Assembly: GCF_001956295.1 (NCBI RefSeq)
Contig: NZ_MRTD01000017.1
Coordinates: 1 to 64,000, forward strand
DNA length: 64,000 bases
Direction of reading: 5' to 3'
From: Paenibacillus sp. FSL A5-0031
Lineage (GTDB): Bacteria > Bacillota > Bacilli > Paenibacillales > Paenibacillaceae
Shown: positions 43,084 to 51,046 of the stretch, one piece after another
How positions within the stretch are numbered: position 1 is the stretch's first letter
How the letters are laid out: every line of letters begins with the position of its first letter
Made by a program: the position numbers and the translations under genes
The notes under the pieces: model-generated
Databases searched by the model: none
What the model saw: the letters and a program-made list of their open reading frames with translations, nothing else
What the model was told of the DNA's origin: nothing

Positions 43084-45384
43084 GTGCCAAAGTACTCAAC
43101 CATTTTTCGGAAATTTCTCATTTCATATCTTATTATTTTGGTCATTCCAAGCATAGCGGGTTACGTTTCCTATCGTACTTCAATCTCGGTGACACAATCC
43201 ATTTCCATTGAGAATAGCGTCACATTGCTGCAGCGGAGCCAAGATATTTTGGAGAGAAGGATGGTTGAGGTTGAGGGCTTCACAAGGCAGCTCGCTTTGA
43301 ATCCTGATTTAAATAAATTAATGAATGAGCAGAAAAAAGGCGACATCGTCAACGTTTATGGCATTTGGAGCATGGTGAGACAGGTAACGCCGTTTAGCCA
43401 GACAAATGATTTTTTGCAAAACTATTTTATCTACTTAAATAACTATGATGTGATCTTTACGCAGGGCTCCGCCTATTTCCGTCCCGAACATTATTATCAG
43501 AACTTTCATTATAACGATCTTACGCTCGCGGAATGGAAGGAAACAGTACTGGACAAAACTCACCGAAGTGAAATTATGCCTCTTAGCTCCTTTACTAGCA
43601 ATGCCAAACAATCCTCCGTCGTTACGTATATGCAGTCGCTCCCTTTGGACAGCTTTAGCGGCTCATCACCTGCCACTGTGGTCGTCATGATTGATGAAGA
43701 AAACATATCTAGCCTGCTCGCGGGAGTAGAGGATCGTTACGGCGGCTGGGCTCATATTAGCGATGCGCAAGGGAATACAGTTGGACTGCGCGGAATTAGC
43801 GAGGAAAATGCCAAGCTGCTGTCTTCGGATTCACGCCTCATCCAAGACAAAGTTAGTCAATTTTATAATAACGATCTCGTCATTACGATTCATTCCGAAA
43901 AAAATGGTTGGACCTATCGAGCGGGAATTCCAAAGCAGGTGCTGATGGAAAACGCAAATCAAATTAAACATATTACTTGGCTGGTGACAGGCATCGCTTT
44001 ACTTCTCGGCCTGCTGGCTGGTCTGCTCCTGTCCTACCGAAACAGCGCACCAATGAATAGGCTGCTTACGGTGATGAAGGAGCAGTTCGGAAAGGATGGC
44101 TTTACGGGCCGAAACGAATATGATTTTTTGCAGGGCAACATATCGAGCATCATTACGAGCAATCGCCACCTGGAGACGGAATTAAAACGCCAGCTTCCTT
44201 TAGTTAGAGATGGCTTCTTAAAACGGTTAATTGCTGGGGAGTTTCACACCACTGAGGAAATTACGGCAGCGGCTGTACAGGCGGATACGCGGTTTGATAC
44301 GAATGAGGGTTATGTCGGTATTTTGCAGATTAATGGATACTCCGGCATGGACAACGTAGAAATACTGAACGAGCTGTATGCAGCAAGACTCATTTTGAAA
44401 AAGGCGTTAATCGATCTGGACAGCCAGCTGCATATGACGGATCTTGGCTCGGATCGAATTGTGACGATTATAACGACCATGGAAGGGGAGTATGGAATCG
44501 AAGCAGCTAAGCTGCGAATGAGTCATATTCTTGAGAAGCTGTCCGATATCGCCTATAGGGAGTATAAGATTTCGGTCACTGCAGCATTCGGAGATGCGTT
44601 CACGACTATTCTTGACGTTAGCCATTCCTATGAGCAAGCGAAACAAACGATCGAGTATGCCGAGTTTAATAGCAAAAAAAGCTTCGTATGGTTTACGGAC
44701 TCTAGGCTTGAAACAGCGACATATTATTATCCAATGGACATTGAGCAGCGCTTGATTAGCACCATTCGTGCGGGAGATTCGGATGAGGCAAAGCGGATGG
44801 TTCATTCGGTTATGAATATTAATATGGAGAATAAGCAGCTCTCTATCGAGATGAAGCAGCAGCTGATCGGCGAGCTGAAGGGTACGCTGCTTAAGCTGCT
44901 TGACCAGAAAACGTTCATGGAATCCGATTTGCTGCATGCGTTGAAAAATCAAATCATCGGCATTCAAGCTTCTAATCCAATGGCGGCTATACAGGAGGAG
45001 ATCATCGAAATTGTAGAAGCATTATGCAGCGTCATCAACAGCAAAAAAAATCATGCTCATATTCAAACCGTCGAGGAAATTAAGCGGTTTATTGCTGAGG
45101 CTTATAGCGACTCCGAGATGACCTTATACCGCATTGCAGAGCGGGTGGAGCGGCCGGAGAAATACATTTCACAATTGTTTAAAGAGGTTACGGATATTAA
45201 TGTTTCTGACTATTTGGAGATGATTCGTATAGAGCAGGCTTCCTCCTTATTACGGACGAACGCTTATACCGTTGATGAAATTGCTGCTCGCGTCGGGTAT
45301 AACAGCTCTCATTCGTTCCGCAGAGCCTTTAAGCGAGTCATGGGCGTTGCGCCAAGCTCATATCGACAATCGATCGAAGTGTAA
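43084..45384 (+). CDS. YesS-like membrane AraC-family regulator
   Basis: One-component membrane sensor of about 766 residues. AAAGGAGG is 4 bases before TTG 43078 and 10 before GTG 43084; I choose GTG but either is possible. Membrane helices lie near residues 12-30 and 298-320, with an extracellular sensing region of about 260 residues between them. A cytoplasmic middle domain follows, then a C-terminal AraC helix-turn-helix (MTLYRIAERVERPEKYISQLFK; IAARVGYNSSHSFRRAFKRVMGVAPSSYR). YesS-type proteins activate uptake and hydrolysis of plant polysaccharides. A solute-binding protein begins 36 bases downstream, so it likely senses the same substrate. A CRE box sits in front. Confidence 0.9.
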   Translation: MPKYSTIFRKFLISYLIILVIPSIAGYVSYRTSISVTQSISIENSVTLLQRSQDILERRMVEVEGFTRQLALNPDLNKLMNEQKKGDIVNVYGIWSMVRQVTPFSQTNDFLQNYFIYLNNYDVIFTQGSAYFRPEHYYQNFHYNDLTLAEWKETVLDKTHRSEIMPLSSFTSNAKQSSVVTYMQSLPLDSFSGSSPATVVVMIDEENISSLLAGVEDRYGGWAHISDAQGNTVGLRGISEENAKLLSSDSRLIQDKVSQFYNNDLVITIHSEKNGWTYRAGIPKQVLMENANQIKHITWLVTGIALLLGLLAGLLLSYRNSAPMNRLLTVMKEQFGKDGFTGRNEYDFLQGNISSIITSNRHLETELKRQLPLVRDGFLKRLIAGEFHTTEEITAAAVQADTRFDTNEGYVGILQINGYSGMDNVEILNELYAARLILKKALIDLDSQLHMTDLGSDRIVTIITTMEGEYGIEAAKLRMSHILEKLSDIAYREYKISVTAAFGDAFTTILDVSHSYEQAKQTIEYAEFNSKKSFVWFTDSRLETATYYYPMDIEQRLISTIRAGDSDEAKRMVHSVMNINMENKQLSIEMKQQLIGELKGTLLKLLDQKTFMESDLLHALKNQIIGIQASNPMAAIQEEIIEIVEALCSVINSKKNHAHIQTVEEIKRFIAEAYSDSEMTLYRIAERVERPEKYISQLFKEVTDINVSDYLEMIRIEQASSLLRTNAYTVDEIAARVGYNSSHSFRRAFKRVMGVAPSSYRQSIEV

Positions 45385-45420
45385 GCGTTCAGCGCAGTTA
45401 CCGATAAGGAGAGGGTTAGA

Positions 45421-47061
45421 GTGAAGAAAAGAATTGCAGGCCTATCTGCGCTTATATTTCTTGTAGTTTTACTGCTTGCCGCATGCTCGCAGAGCAATGA
45501 GCCAGCTCATACGGATGCAGCCTCGCTTGCTTCCATAGACAAGCCGGTCGAGATTAATGTGTTCGCCCAGCAGGATACCAGCATTGATTTGAAAACAAAT
45601 GATTTTACGAGGCTGCTTGAACATAAATTTAATGTCAAATTTAATTGGGACATTATTTCGATGGACGGCGCAAAGGAGAAGCGGCAAATTTCACTTGCAA
45701 GTGGCGATTTTCCTGATGCTTATATTTTAACGGCCTACATTGACCAGTTCACACAATCCGACTTGTTGAAGTATGGCAAGCAAAGCGTATTTCTGCCGTT
45801 AAATGAGCTCATAGAGCAATATGCGCCGAACATTAAAGCCGCGATGGAGAAAGATCCGAAGCTTAAAGCTTTGAATACGGCGCCTGATGGCAATATTTAT
45901 GGGCTTGTTGCTTATAGCGAATGCTTCCACTGCTCCTATCCAAACAAAATGTGGGTAAACACGAAGTGGCTTCAGCGATTAGGGCTTGATATGCCCAAAA
46001 CGACAGATGAATTCAAAGAGATGCTGAGAGCGTTCAAGCAAAACGACCCGAACGGAAATGGTTTAATGGATGAAGTTCCGCTGAGCGGCTCGACGGAAGA
46101 TTTTGGCGTTCATATTGTTCCTTATTTGATGAATGGCTTCATTTATGATGACGACCGCAATTATTTATATATGAATAATGGGAAGGTGGATACAGCGGCC
46201 AATAAGCCGCAATGGAAGGAAGGGATTGCCTATATTAAATCACTTTATGACGAGGGTTTAATTGATCCGGGAGCCTTTATTCAAAATGCCGAGGCGCTAA
46301 AAAAAGCTGGAGACAATGCAAATGCGGACATTCTCGGCGCAGCTGCAGCCATGCATCCTGCTATCTTCGTGAGTGAGCGAACGAAGGATTATGCACCGCT
46401 GCCGCCGCTTGCGGGGCCGTATGCTTCCTATGCTACCTTTGCCAGCGGCGGCATATCACCGGGAGCTAAATTTGTCATTACGAATAAGGCGAGCAAAGAA
46501 GCGCAAATTGCCTTAATTCGAATGGTTGACTATATGTACACGCCGGAAGGACAAACCCTAGCGCAATCAGGTCTTGAAGGCGTAGGCTGGCGAAAGCCGG
46601 TAGCTGGTGAGGCGGCGCTTGGTGAAGGGCTGGAGCCCAAATTTGCAACGCTGATCCCCATCGAAAGCACAGAGCAAAAGAACACCGGCTGGAGCGGGAT
46701 GGCTCATTTCTATATGCCAAGAGATTATCGAGACAGCTGGGTCGCAAGCAAAGACATATATGCGCCCGACGGCTATGAGCGAAGGCTTATTGAAGCGACA
46801 CTGCTGTATGAGGGACATGAGCCTGACGAAATGTTTCCGGTGTGGAACATTTGGCTTGATTCGGCACAAGCGGATGAAGTGGGAATGCTGAGCACAAACT
46901 TGATGAATTATATTGATCAAAGCATGCTTCAATTTATTACCGGCAACTTGGATTTGGATAGGGATTGGGATACTTACGTAAGCGGACTCGAGAATATGCA
47001 GGTTGATCGTTTTATTGAAATCATGCAAAAAGCATATGACCAAAACAAACCTATGCACTAG
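45421..47061 (+). CDS. Extracellular solute-binding lipoprotein, copy 1
   Basis: Binding protein of 546 residues starting at GTG 45421 behind AAGGAGAG. A lipoprotein signal ends LLLAAC, with C about 22. The mature body is a large LplA-type fold (DGAKEKRQISLASGDFPDAYIL; FKQNDPNGNGLMDEVPLSGS; YMPRDYRDSWVA). It is very similar along its whole length to a second protein at 49297-50970, so the two are duplicates. It is co-transcribed with the YesS-like regulator and ends at a strong terminator before the permease genes. Confidence 0.9.
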   Translation: MKKRIAGLSALIFLVVLLLAACSQSNEPAHTDAASLASIDKPVEINVFAQQDTSIDLKTNDFTRLLEHKFNVKFNWDIISMDGAKEKRQISLASGDFPDAYILTAYIDQFTQSDLLKYGKQSVFLPLNELIEQYAPNIKAAMEKDPKLKALNTAPDGNIYGLVAYSECFHCSYPNKMWVNTKWLQRLGLDMPKTTDEFKEMLRAFKQNDPNGNGLMDEVPLSGSTEDFGVHIVPYLMNGFIYDDDRNYLYMNNGKVDTAANKPQWKEGIAYIKSLYDEGLIDPGAFIQNAEALKKAGDNANADILGAAAAMHPAIFVSERTKDYAPLPPLAGPYASYATFASGGISPGAKFVITNKASKEAQIALIRMVDYMYTPEGQTLAQSGLEGVGWRKPVAGEAALGEGLEPKFATLIPIESTEQKNTGWSGMAHFYMPRDYRDSWVASKDIYAPDGYERRLIEATLLYEGHEPDEMFPVWNIWLDSAQADEVGMLSTNLMNYIDQSMLQFITGNLDLDRDWDTYVSGLENMQVDRFIEIMQKAYDQNKPMH

Positions 47062-47076
47062 AAATGCATAAGCAAG

Positions 47077-47108
47077 AACCCGACTGCTTGGGGCAGTCGG
47101 GTTTTTTT
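47077..47108 (+). terminator. Rho-independent terminator after binding protein 1
   Basis: Stem AACCCGACTGC with GCAGTCGGGTT, a short loop and seven T. It separates regulator plus binding protein 1 from the permease operon. Confidence 0.85.
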
Positions 47109-47134
47109 GGCGTTTATAAGCAGCAATCCTGAAA

Positions 47135-47185
47135 ATTGTACGCCGCTGCGGCGATTTGCCCCCTGAAAACAGGGGTTATTGTACG
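47135..47185. repeat. Structured element flanked by ATTGTACG repeats
   Basis: ATTGTACG occurs at 47135 and 47178. Between them are two small perfect hairpins, CGCCG-CTG-CGGCG and CCCCTG-AAAA-CAGGGG. The compact layout resembles a dispersed repeat or a leader structure; its function is unknown. Confidence 0.45.
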
Positions 47186-47242
47186 TTAAAAGACGCAAAT
47201 GTACCTGTTTGAATAATGTGGATTTCTACTATGATCATCGTA

Positions 47243-47257
47243 TAGAAAGCGCTGTCA
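47243..47257 (+). promoter_or_regulatory. CRE-like site before permease operon
   Basis: TAGAAAGCGCTGTCA matches the relaxed CRE pattern WTGNAANCGNWNNCW except for one base. It lies 36 bases upstream of the likely permease start. Confidence 0.4.
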
Positions 47258-47292
47258 TTTCATCGGCCATTAGCTACCTAGGGGGGATTGTT

Positions 47293-48258
47293 CTGGAAAA
47301 AGAGATTGTACTGAATAACAAGCTGTTGAAGCAAAAGAGCAAGCGCAGCCTTGTTGACGAAGCGAGCAGAAGCTTCAAGAAGCATTGGCAGCTGTACCTT
47401 ATCATTATACCGCCTGTGTTGTTTTTTCTTATTTTTAAATATTACCCGATGCTGAATGCGGTGCTTGCCTTTAAGGATTACAACGTCATCAAAGGCATTT
47501 GGGGCAGCGAATGGGTCGGGCTCAAAAACTTTAGGCTTTTCTTTGAAAATCCGATGTTCTGGACGCTGGTCAAGAACACCATATACGTCAGCGGTTATTT
47601 ATTGCTCGCGGGGTTTCCGATTCCAATTATTTTGACATTGATGCTTAATGAAGTGCGAAATGGCCGTTTCAAACGGCTTGTACAGCTGGTCACCTTCGCT
47701 CCTTATTTCATATCTACAGTCGTTATGGTATCGATCATTATGATGTTTCTGGCGCCGCGGCTTGGCTTTGTGAATGTGGCTTTGAACTACTTCGGAATGG
47801 AATCGGTCAACTTCCTTGGTGAAGCCAGCATGTTCCGATCGATCTTTGTTTGGTCGGATATTTGGCAGACGGCTGGTTATTCCGCGGTCATTTATTTGGC
47901 GGCGCTTGCGGGCATCGATCCTACGCTTTATGAGGCTGCCAAAGTGGATGGCGCTTCGAGATTTCAGAAAATCGTCCACGTAGATTTGCCGGGCATTTTG
48001 CCGACGATTACGATCATCCTCATTTTAAATGTAGGAAGCGTAATGGCGATTGGCTTCGAGAAAATCTATTTGCTGCAAAATCAGCTCAATATCGTTAATT
48101 CCGAAATAATCGCCACATACGTGTACAAAATTGGGCTCTTAAATGCCAATTACAGCTTCGCTACAGCGGTAGGCTTGTTTAATTCATTCATCAATCTCTT
48201 GCTGCTGTTCACGGTCAACGGTTTGGCCAAACGGTTTATGAAATCAAGCATTTGGTAA
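47293..48258 (+). CDS. LplB-type sugar ABC transporter permease
   Basis: Membrane permease of about 321 residues. The only start with a ribosome site is CTG 47293, 6 bases after GGGGGG; frames open to TTG 47179 or GTG 47218 have none and would run through the CRE-like site. Family marks include LIIIPPVLFFLIFKYYPMLNAVLAFKDYN, WGSEWVGLKNF and the EAA loop LYEAAKVDGASRFQKIVHVDLPG. It is paired with the next permease 15 bases later. The transporter is completed by one or both flanking binding proteins and an ATPase from elsewhere. Confidence 0.85.
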   Translation: MEKEIVLNNKLLKQKSKRSLVDEASRSFKKHWQLYLIIIPPVLFFLIFKYYPMLNAVLAFKDYNVIKGIWGSEWVGLKNFRLFFENPMFWTLVKNTIYVSGYLLLAGFPIPIILTLMLNEVRNGRFKRLVQLVTFAPYFISTVVMVSIIMMFLAPRLGFVNVALNYFGMESVNFLGEASMFRSIFVWSDIWQTAGYSAVIYLAALAGIDPTLYEAAKVDGASRFQKIVHVDLPGILPTITIILILNVGSVMAIGFEKIYLLQNQLNIVNSEIIATYVYKIGLLNANYSFATAVGLFNSFINLLLLFTVNGLAKRFMKSSIW

Positions 48259-48273
48259 AAGGGGAGTGCGCCT

Positions 48274-49194
48274 ATGGCATCAACGAAGATAGCATCGCAG
48301 GCACCAATCAGACAAACGATTAAGGATTCAACAGGCGATAAGATTTTTTTGTTCATTATTTATGTCATATTGGCGGTTGTGTTGATCGCTGTTATTTATC
48401 CGCTCATTTATATTATCAGCAGCTCGATCAGCAGCCCGGCAGCCGTTACTTCCGGCCGTGTTTGGCTGTGGCCCGTTGATATTTCCTTTAAGGGCTTTAA
48501 GGTTCTGTTCGATACGCCGGAAATTATGAGAGGGTACGGGAACTCGCTTTTTTATACCGCAGCAGGAACGTTGATCAGCGTAGCGCTTACGGTCATGATT
48601 GCGTATCCGATGTCGCGTAAATCCTTTTTTGGCCGCAGCGTCATTATGATGCTCATTACGTTCACCATGCTCTTCAGCGGCGGTTTGATTCCGACGTACA
48701 TGGTCGTGAAGGAGTTTGGCATGATCGATTCGCGGTGGGCGCTGCTCATTCCGAATGCGGTTTGGGTATGGCAGGTCATTATTGCACGCTCCTTCTTCCA
48801 GTCGTCCATTCCAGATGAATTGTTTGAAGCAAGCGAGATTGATGGCTGCAGCGACATCAGATTTATGCGAAGCGTGGTTATTCCGTTATCCAAGCCCATT
48901 CTTGCGGTGCTTTTCCTAATGTACGGCGTAGGTCAATGGAATGCCTACTTCGATGCCTTGATCTACCTCAAATCAGCGAAGCTGTTTCCGCTTCAGCTCG
49001 TTCTGCGGAGCATCATCATTATGAACAACAGCGCAAGCGTAACGGATGCCTTGAAGCAAGTGGAAAGGCAGCAGCTGTCAGAGCTGCTTAAATATTCGCT
49101 GATCGTAGTCGCTACGCTGCCGGTTCTTATTATTTATCCTTTCGTACAGCGTTATTTCGTACAAGGGATGCTTGTTGGCTCAGTCAAAGGCTAA
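48274..49194 (+). CDS. LplC/YtcP-type sugar ABC transporter permease
   Basis: Second permease of this importer, 306 residues. The ATG follows AAGGGGAG. The first helix region ends AVIYPLIYIISSSISSPAAV, and FSGGLIPTYMVVKEFGMIDSRWA, the EAA loop LFEASEIDGCSDIRFMRSVVIPLS and the C-terminal YFVQGMLVGSVKG are all typical. It sits between its permease partner and binding protein copy 2. A 102-base gap to the latter contains possible promoter sequence, so the binding protein may also be expressed separately, as often needed for high stoichiometry. Confidence 0.9.
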   Translation: MASTKIASQAPIRQTIKDSTGDKIFLFIIYVILAVVLIAVIYPLIYIISSSISSPAAVTSGRVWLWPVDISFKGFKVLFDTPEIMRGYGNSLFYTAAGTLISVALTVMIAYPMSRKSFFGRSVIMMLITFTMLFSGGLIPTYMVVKEFGMIDSRWALLIPNAVWVWQVIIARSFFQSSIPDELFEASEIDGCSDIRFMRSVVIPLSKPILAVLFLMYGVGQWNAYFDALIYLKSAKLFPLQLVLRSIIIMNNSASVTDALKQVERQQLSELLKYSLIVVATLPVLIIYPFVQRYFVQGMLVGSVKG

Positions 49195-49296
49195 CCGGGT
49201 TAGTAACTGCGCTGGTTTGCATGAGAGGAGGTGGTTCATTTGTAGTGTAATTGCAATACAAAAGTATGGCACAAATCGAAAAAGGGAGCGATACAT

Positions 49297-50970
49297 TTGA
49301 AAAAGAGACTCGTAAGTTTGCTCGCAATCATGCTGATGATCAGCTTGGTGCTTGCCGCGTGCTCGAATAATAAAGGAACCTCCAACACGAATAAGGCAAC
49401 AAATACGCCAAAGGCACAATCGGAAGAGACGGGAGCAACCGCACCGGTTGAAATTACGATATTTGCGGTACAAGAGCCGAATATCGATATGGCTACGAAT
49501 AAATTCACCAAATTTGTAGAAGAGAAATTCAACATAAAACTTAAATTTGAAACGACTCCACCGGATGGCGCGAAGGAAAAACGCCAAATTTCATTAGCGA
49601 GCGGAGATTACCCGGATGCGTATATGCTTCCTGGCTATATTGATCAATTCACGCAGGCTGATGTTGTGAAGTATGGAAAACAAGGGGTGCTGGTGCCTCT
49701 GAACGATCTGATCGAGCAATATGCGCCAAACATCAAAGCAGCCATGGAAAATAACTCTGACTTAAGAGCATTCAACACAGCGCCGGACGGCAATATTTAC
49801 GGACTTGTCGCTTACAGCCAGTGCTTCCACTGCTCGTATCCGAACAAAATGTGGTTGAATACGAAGTGGCTGGATAAATTGCAGCTGGAAATGCCAAAAA
49901 CGCCTGAAGAGTTTAAGGCTGTATTGAAAGCGTTCAAAACACAAGATCCAAACGGCAATGGCATTGCCGATGAAGTGCCGCTTAGCGGTTCAATCGAGGA
50001 CTTTGGCGTACGCGTCATTCCATTCCTCATGAATGGTTTTGTCTATGACGATGACCGCAATTACTTGAATCTAACCAATGGCAAAGTAGAGTCGGCTGCG
50101 CTTAAGCCGGAATGGAGAGAAGGCTTAACGTATATTAAATCGTTATACGATGAAGGTTTAATCGATCCGGGCGCCTTTGCACAAAACGCGGAAGCCTTCA
50201 AAAAGATTGGCGAAAATGGCGATGCTCAAATTTTGGGCGCTGGCGCCGGCATGCATCCTGCTATCTTCGTAAATATCGATGTAGGCAATAAAAACTCAGC
50301 TGATTACAACCCCGTACCTCCGCTTACAGGACCACATGGCTCGTTCGCGACTCATGATGGCGGCGGCGTTGCGCCGGGAGCAAAATTTGTAATCACAAAT
50401 AAAGCATCTGAAGAACAAAAAATTGCGCTTATTAAATTGGTTGATTACATGTTTACAGAAGAAGGACAAACGAACGGCGCTTCCGGCATGGAAGGCATCG
50501 ACTGGAGAAAGCCGAAGGAAGGCGAGGTAGCGCTTGGAGAAGGCGTTACACCGAAGGTAGCAACGATTCCTGCGGTTGAAGGTGAAGCCCCTCGTAATGC
50601 AGGCTGGAGCGGAACGGCTCACTTCTACATGCCTAGAGAATACCGAGACAGCTGGGTTCAAGGTACGGATATTTATGATTCCGCCAACTATGAGCGCAGA
50701 TTGTACCAAGCGACGCTTCTGTACCAAGGCCACGAGCCGAAGGAACTTTTTCCATTGTGGGCAATTTGGATTGATTCTGCGGAAATCGATGAGGCAAGCA
50801 TTTTGCAAACAAACATTAAGTCGTTTATTGAGCAAAATGCGCTTCAATTCATTACCGGAAACAAATCGCTGGAGAAGGATTGGGACGGTTACGTGAAGGG
50901 ACTCAAGGATCTGAAGATCGATCGTTATCTCGAAATTTTGCAAAAAGCGTACGACCAATCATTTAAATAA
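49297..50970 (+). CDS. Extracellular solute-binding lipoprotein, copy 2
   Basis: Binding protein of 557 residues starting at TTG 49297 with AAGGGAG 8 bases upstream. The lipoprotein signal ends LVLAAC, C about 22, followed by an Asn/Thr/Lys/Ala linker. Most of the body matches copy 1 closely (PPDGAKEKRQISLASGDYPDAYML; FKTQDPNGNGIADEVPLSGS; YMPREYRDSWVQ; YDEGLIDPGAFAQNAEAFKK). The chief differences lie in the linker and scattered surface positions, suggesting retention of a common fold with possible change in ligand range. It ends at a hairpin just before the GH27 gene. Confidence 0.9.
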   Translation: MKKRLVSLLAIMLMISLVLAACSNNKGTSNTNKATNTPKAQSEETGATAPVEITIFAVQEPNIDMATNKFTKFVEEKFNIKLKFETTPPDGAKEKRQISLASGDYPDAYMLPGYIDQFTQADVVKYGKQGVLVPLNDLIEQYAPNIKAAMENNSDLRAFNTAPDGNIYGLVAYSQCFHCSYPNKMWLNTKWLDKLQLEMPKTPEEFKAVLKAFKTQDPNGNGIADEVPLSGSIEDFGVRVIPFLMNGFVYDDDRNYLNLTNGKVESAALKPEWREGLTYIKSLYDEGLIDPGAFAQNAEAFKKIGENGDAQILGAGAGMHPAIFVNIDVGNKNSADYNPVPPLTGPHGSFATHDGGGVAPGAKFVITNKASEEQKIALIKLVDYMFTEEGQTNGASGMEGIDWRKPKEGEVALGEGVTPKVATIPAVEGEAPRNAGWSGTAHFYMPREYRDSWVQGTDIYDSANYERRLYQATLLYQGHEPKELFPLWAIWIDSAEIDEASILQTNIKSFIEQNALQFITGNKSLEKDWDGYVKGLKDLKIDRYLEILQKAYDQSFK

Positions 50971-50982
50971 TAGTGATTTCAA

Positions 50983-51021
50983 AGGATCAGGTTCTTTATT
51001 GCGAGATAAAAGCCTGATCCT
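50983..51021 (+). terminator. Hairpin after binding protein 2
   Basis: Perfect 9-bp stem AGGATCAGG/CCTGATCCT with a 21-base loop and a short T-rich tail. It may be a weak terminator that allows read-through to the GH27 gene. Confidence 0.5.
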
Positions 51022-51046
51022 ATTTCATAAACAAAGGAGCTAAATA

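Noticed and set aside
44407..44967. 186-residue minus-strand frame inside the YesS-like gene
   Set aside because: It overlaps a well-supported gene completely and its composition is that of an antisense shadow.
49217..49236. AGGAGGTGG followed by TTG TAG upstream of binding protein 2
   Set aside because: It looks like a start-stop element, but a single such site is easily met by chance and has no supporting context.
50296..50958. 220-residue minus-strand frame inside binding protein 2
   Set aside because: It is antisense to a clear lipoprotein gene, has no family match or ribosome site, and arises from codon bias of the plus strand.
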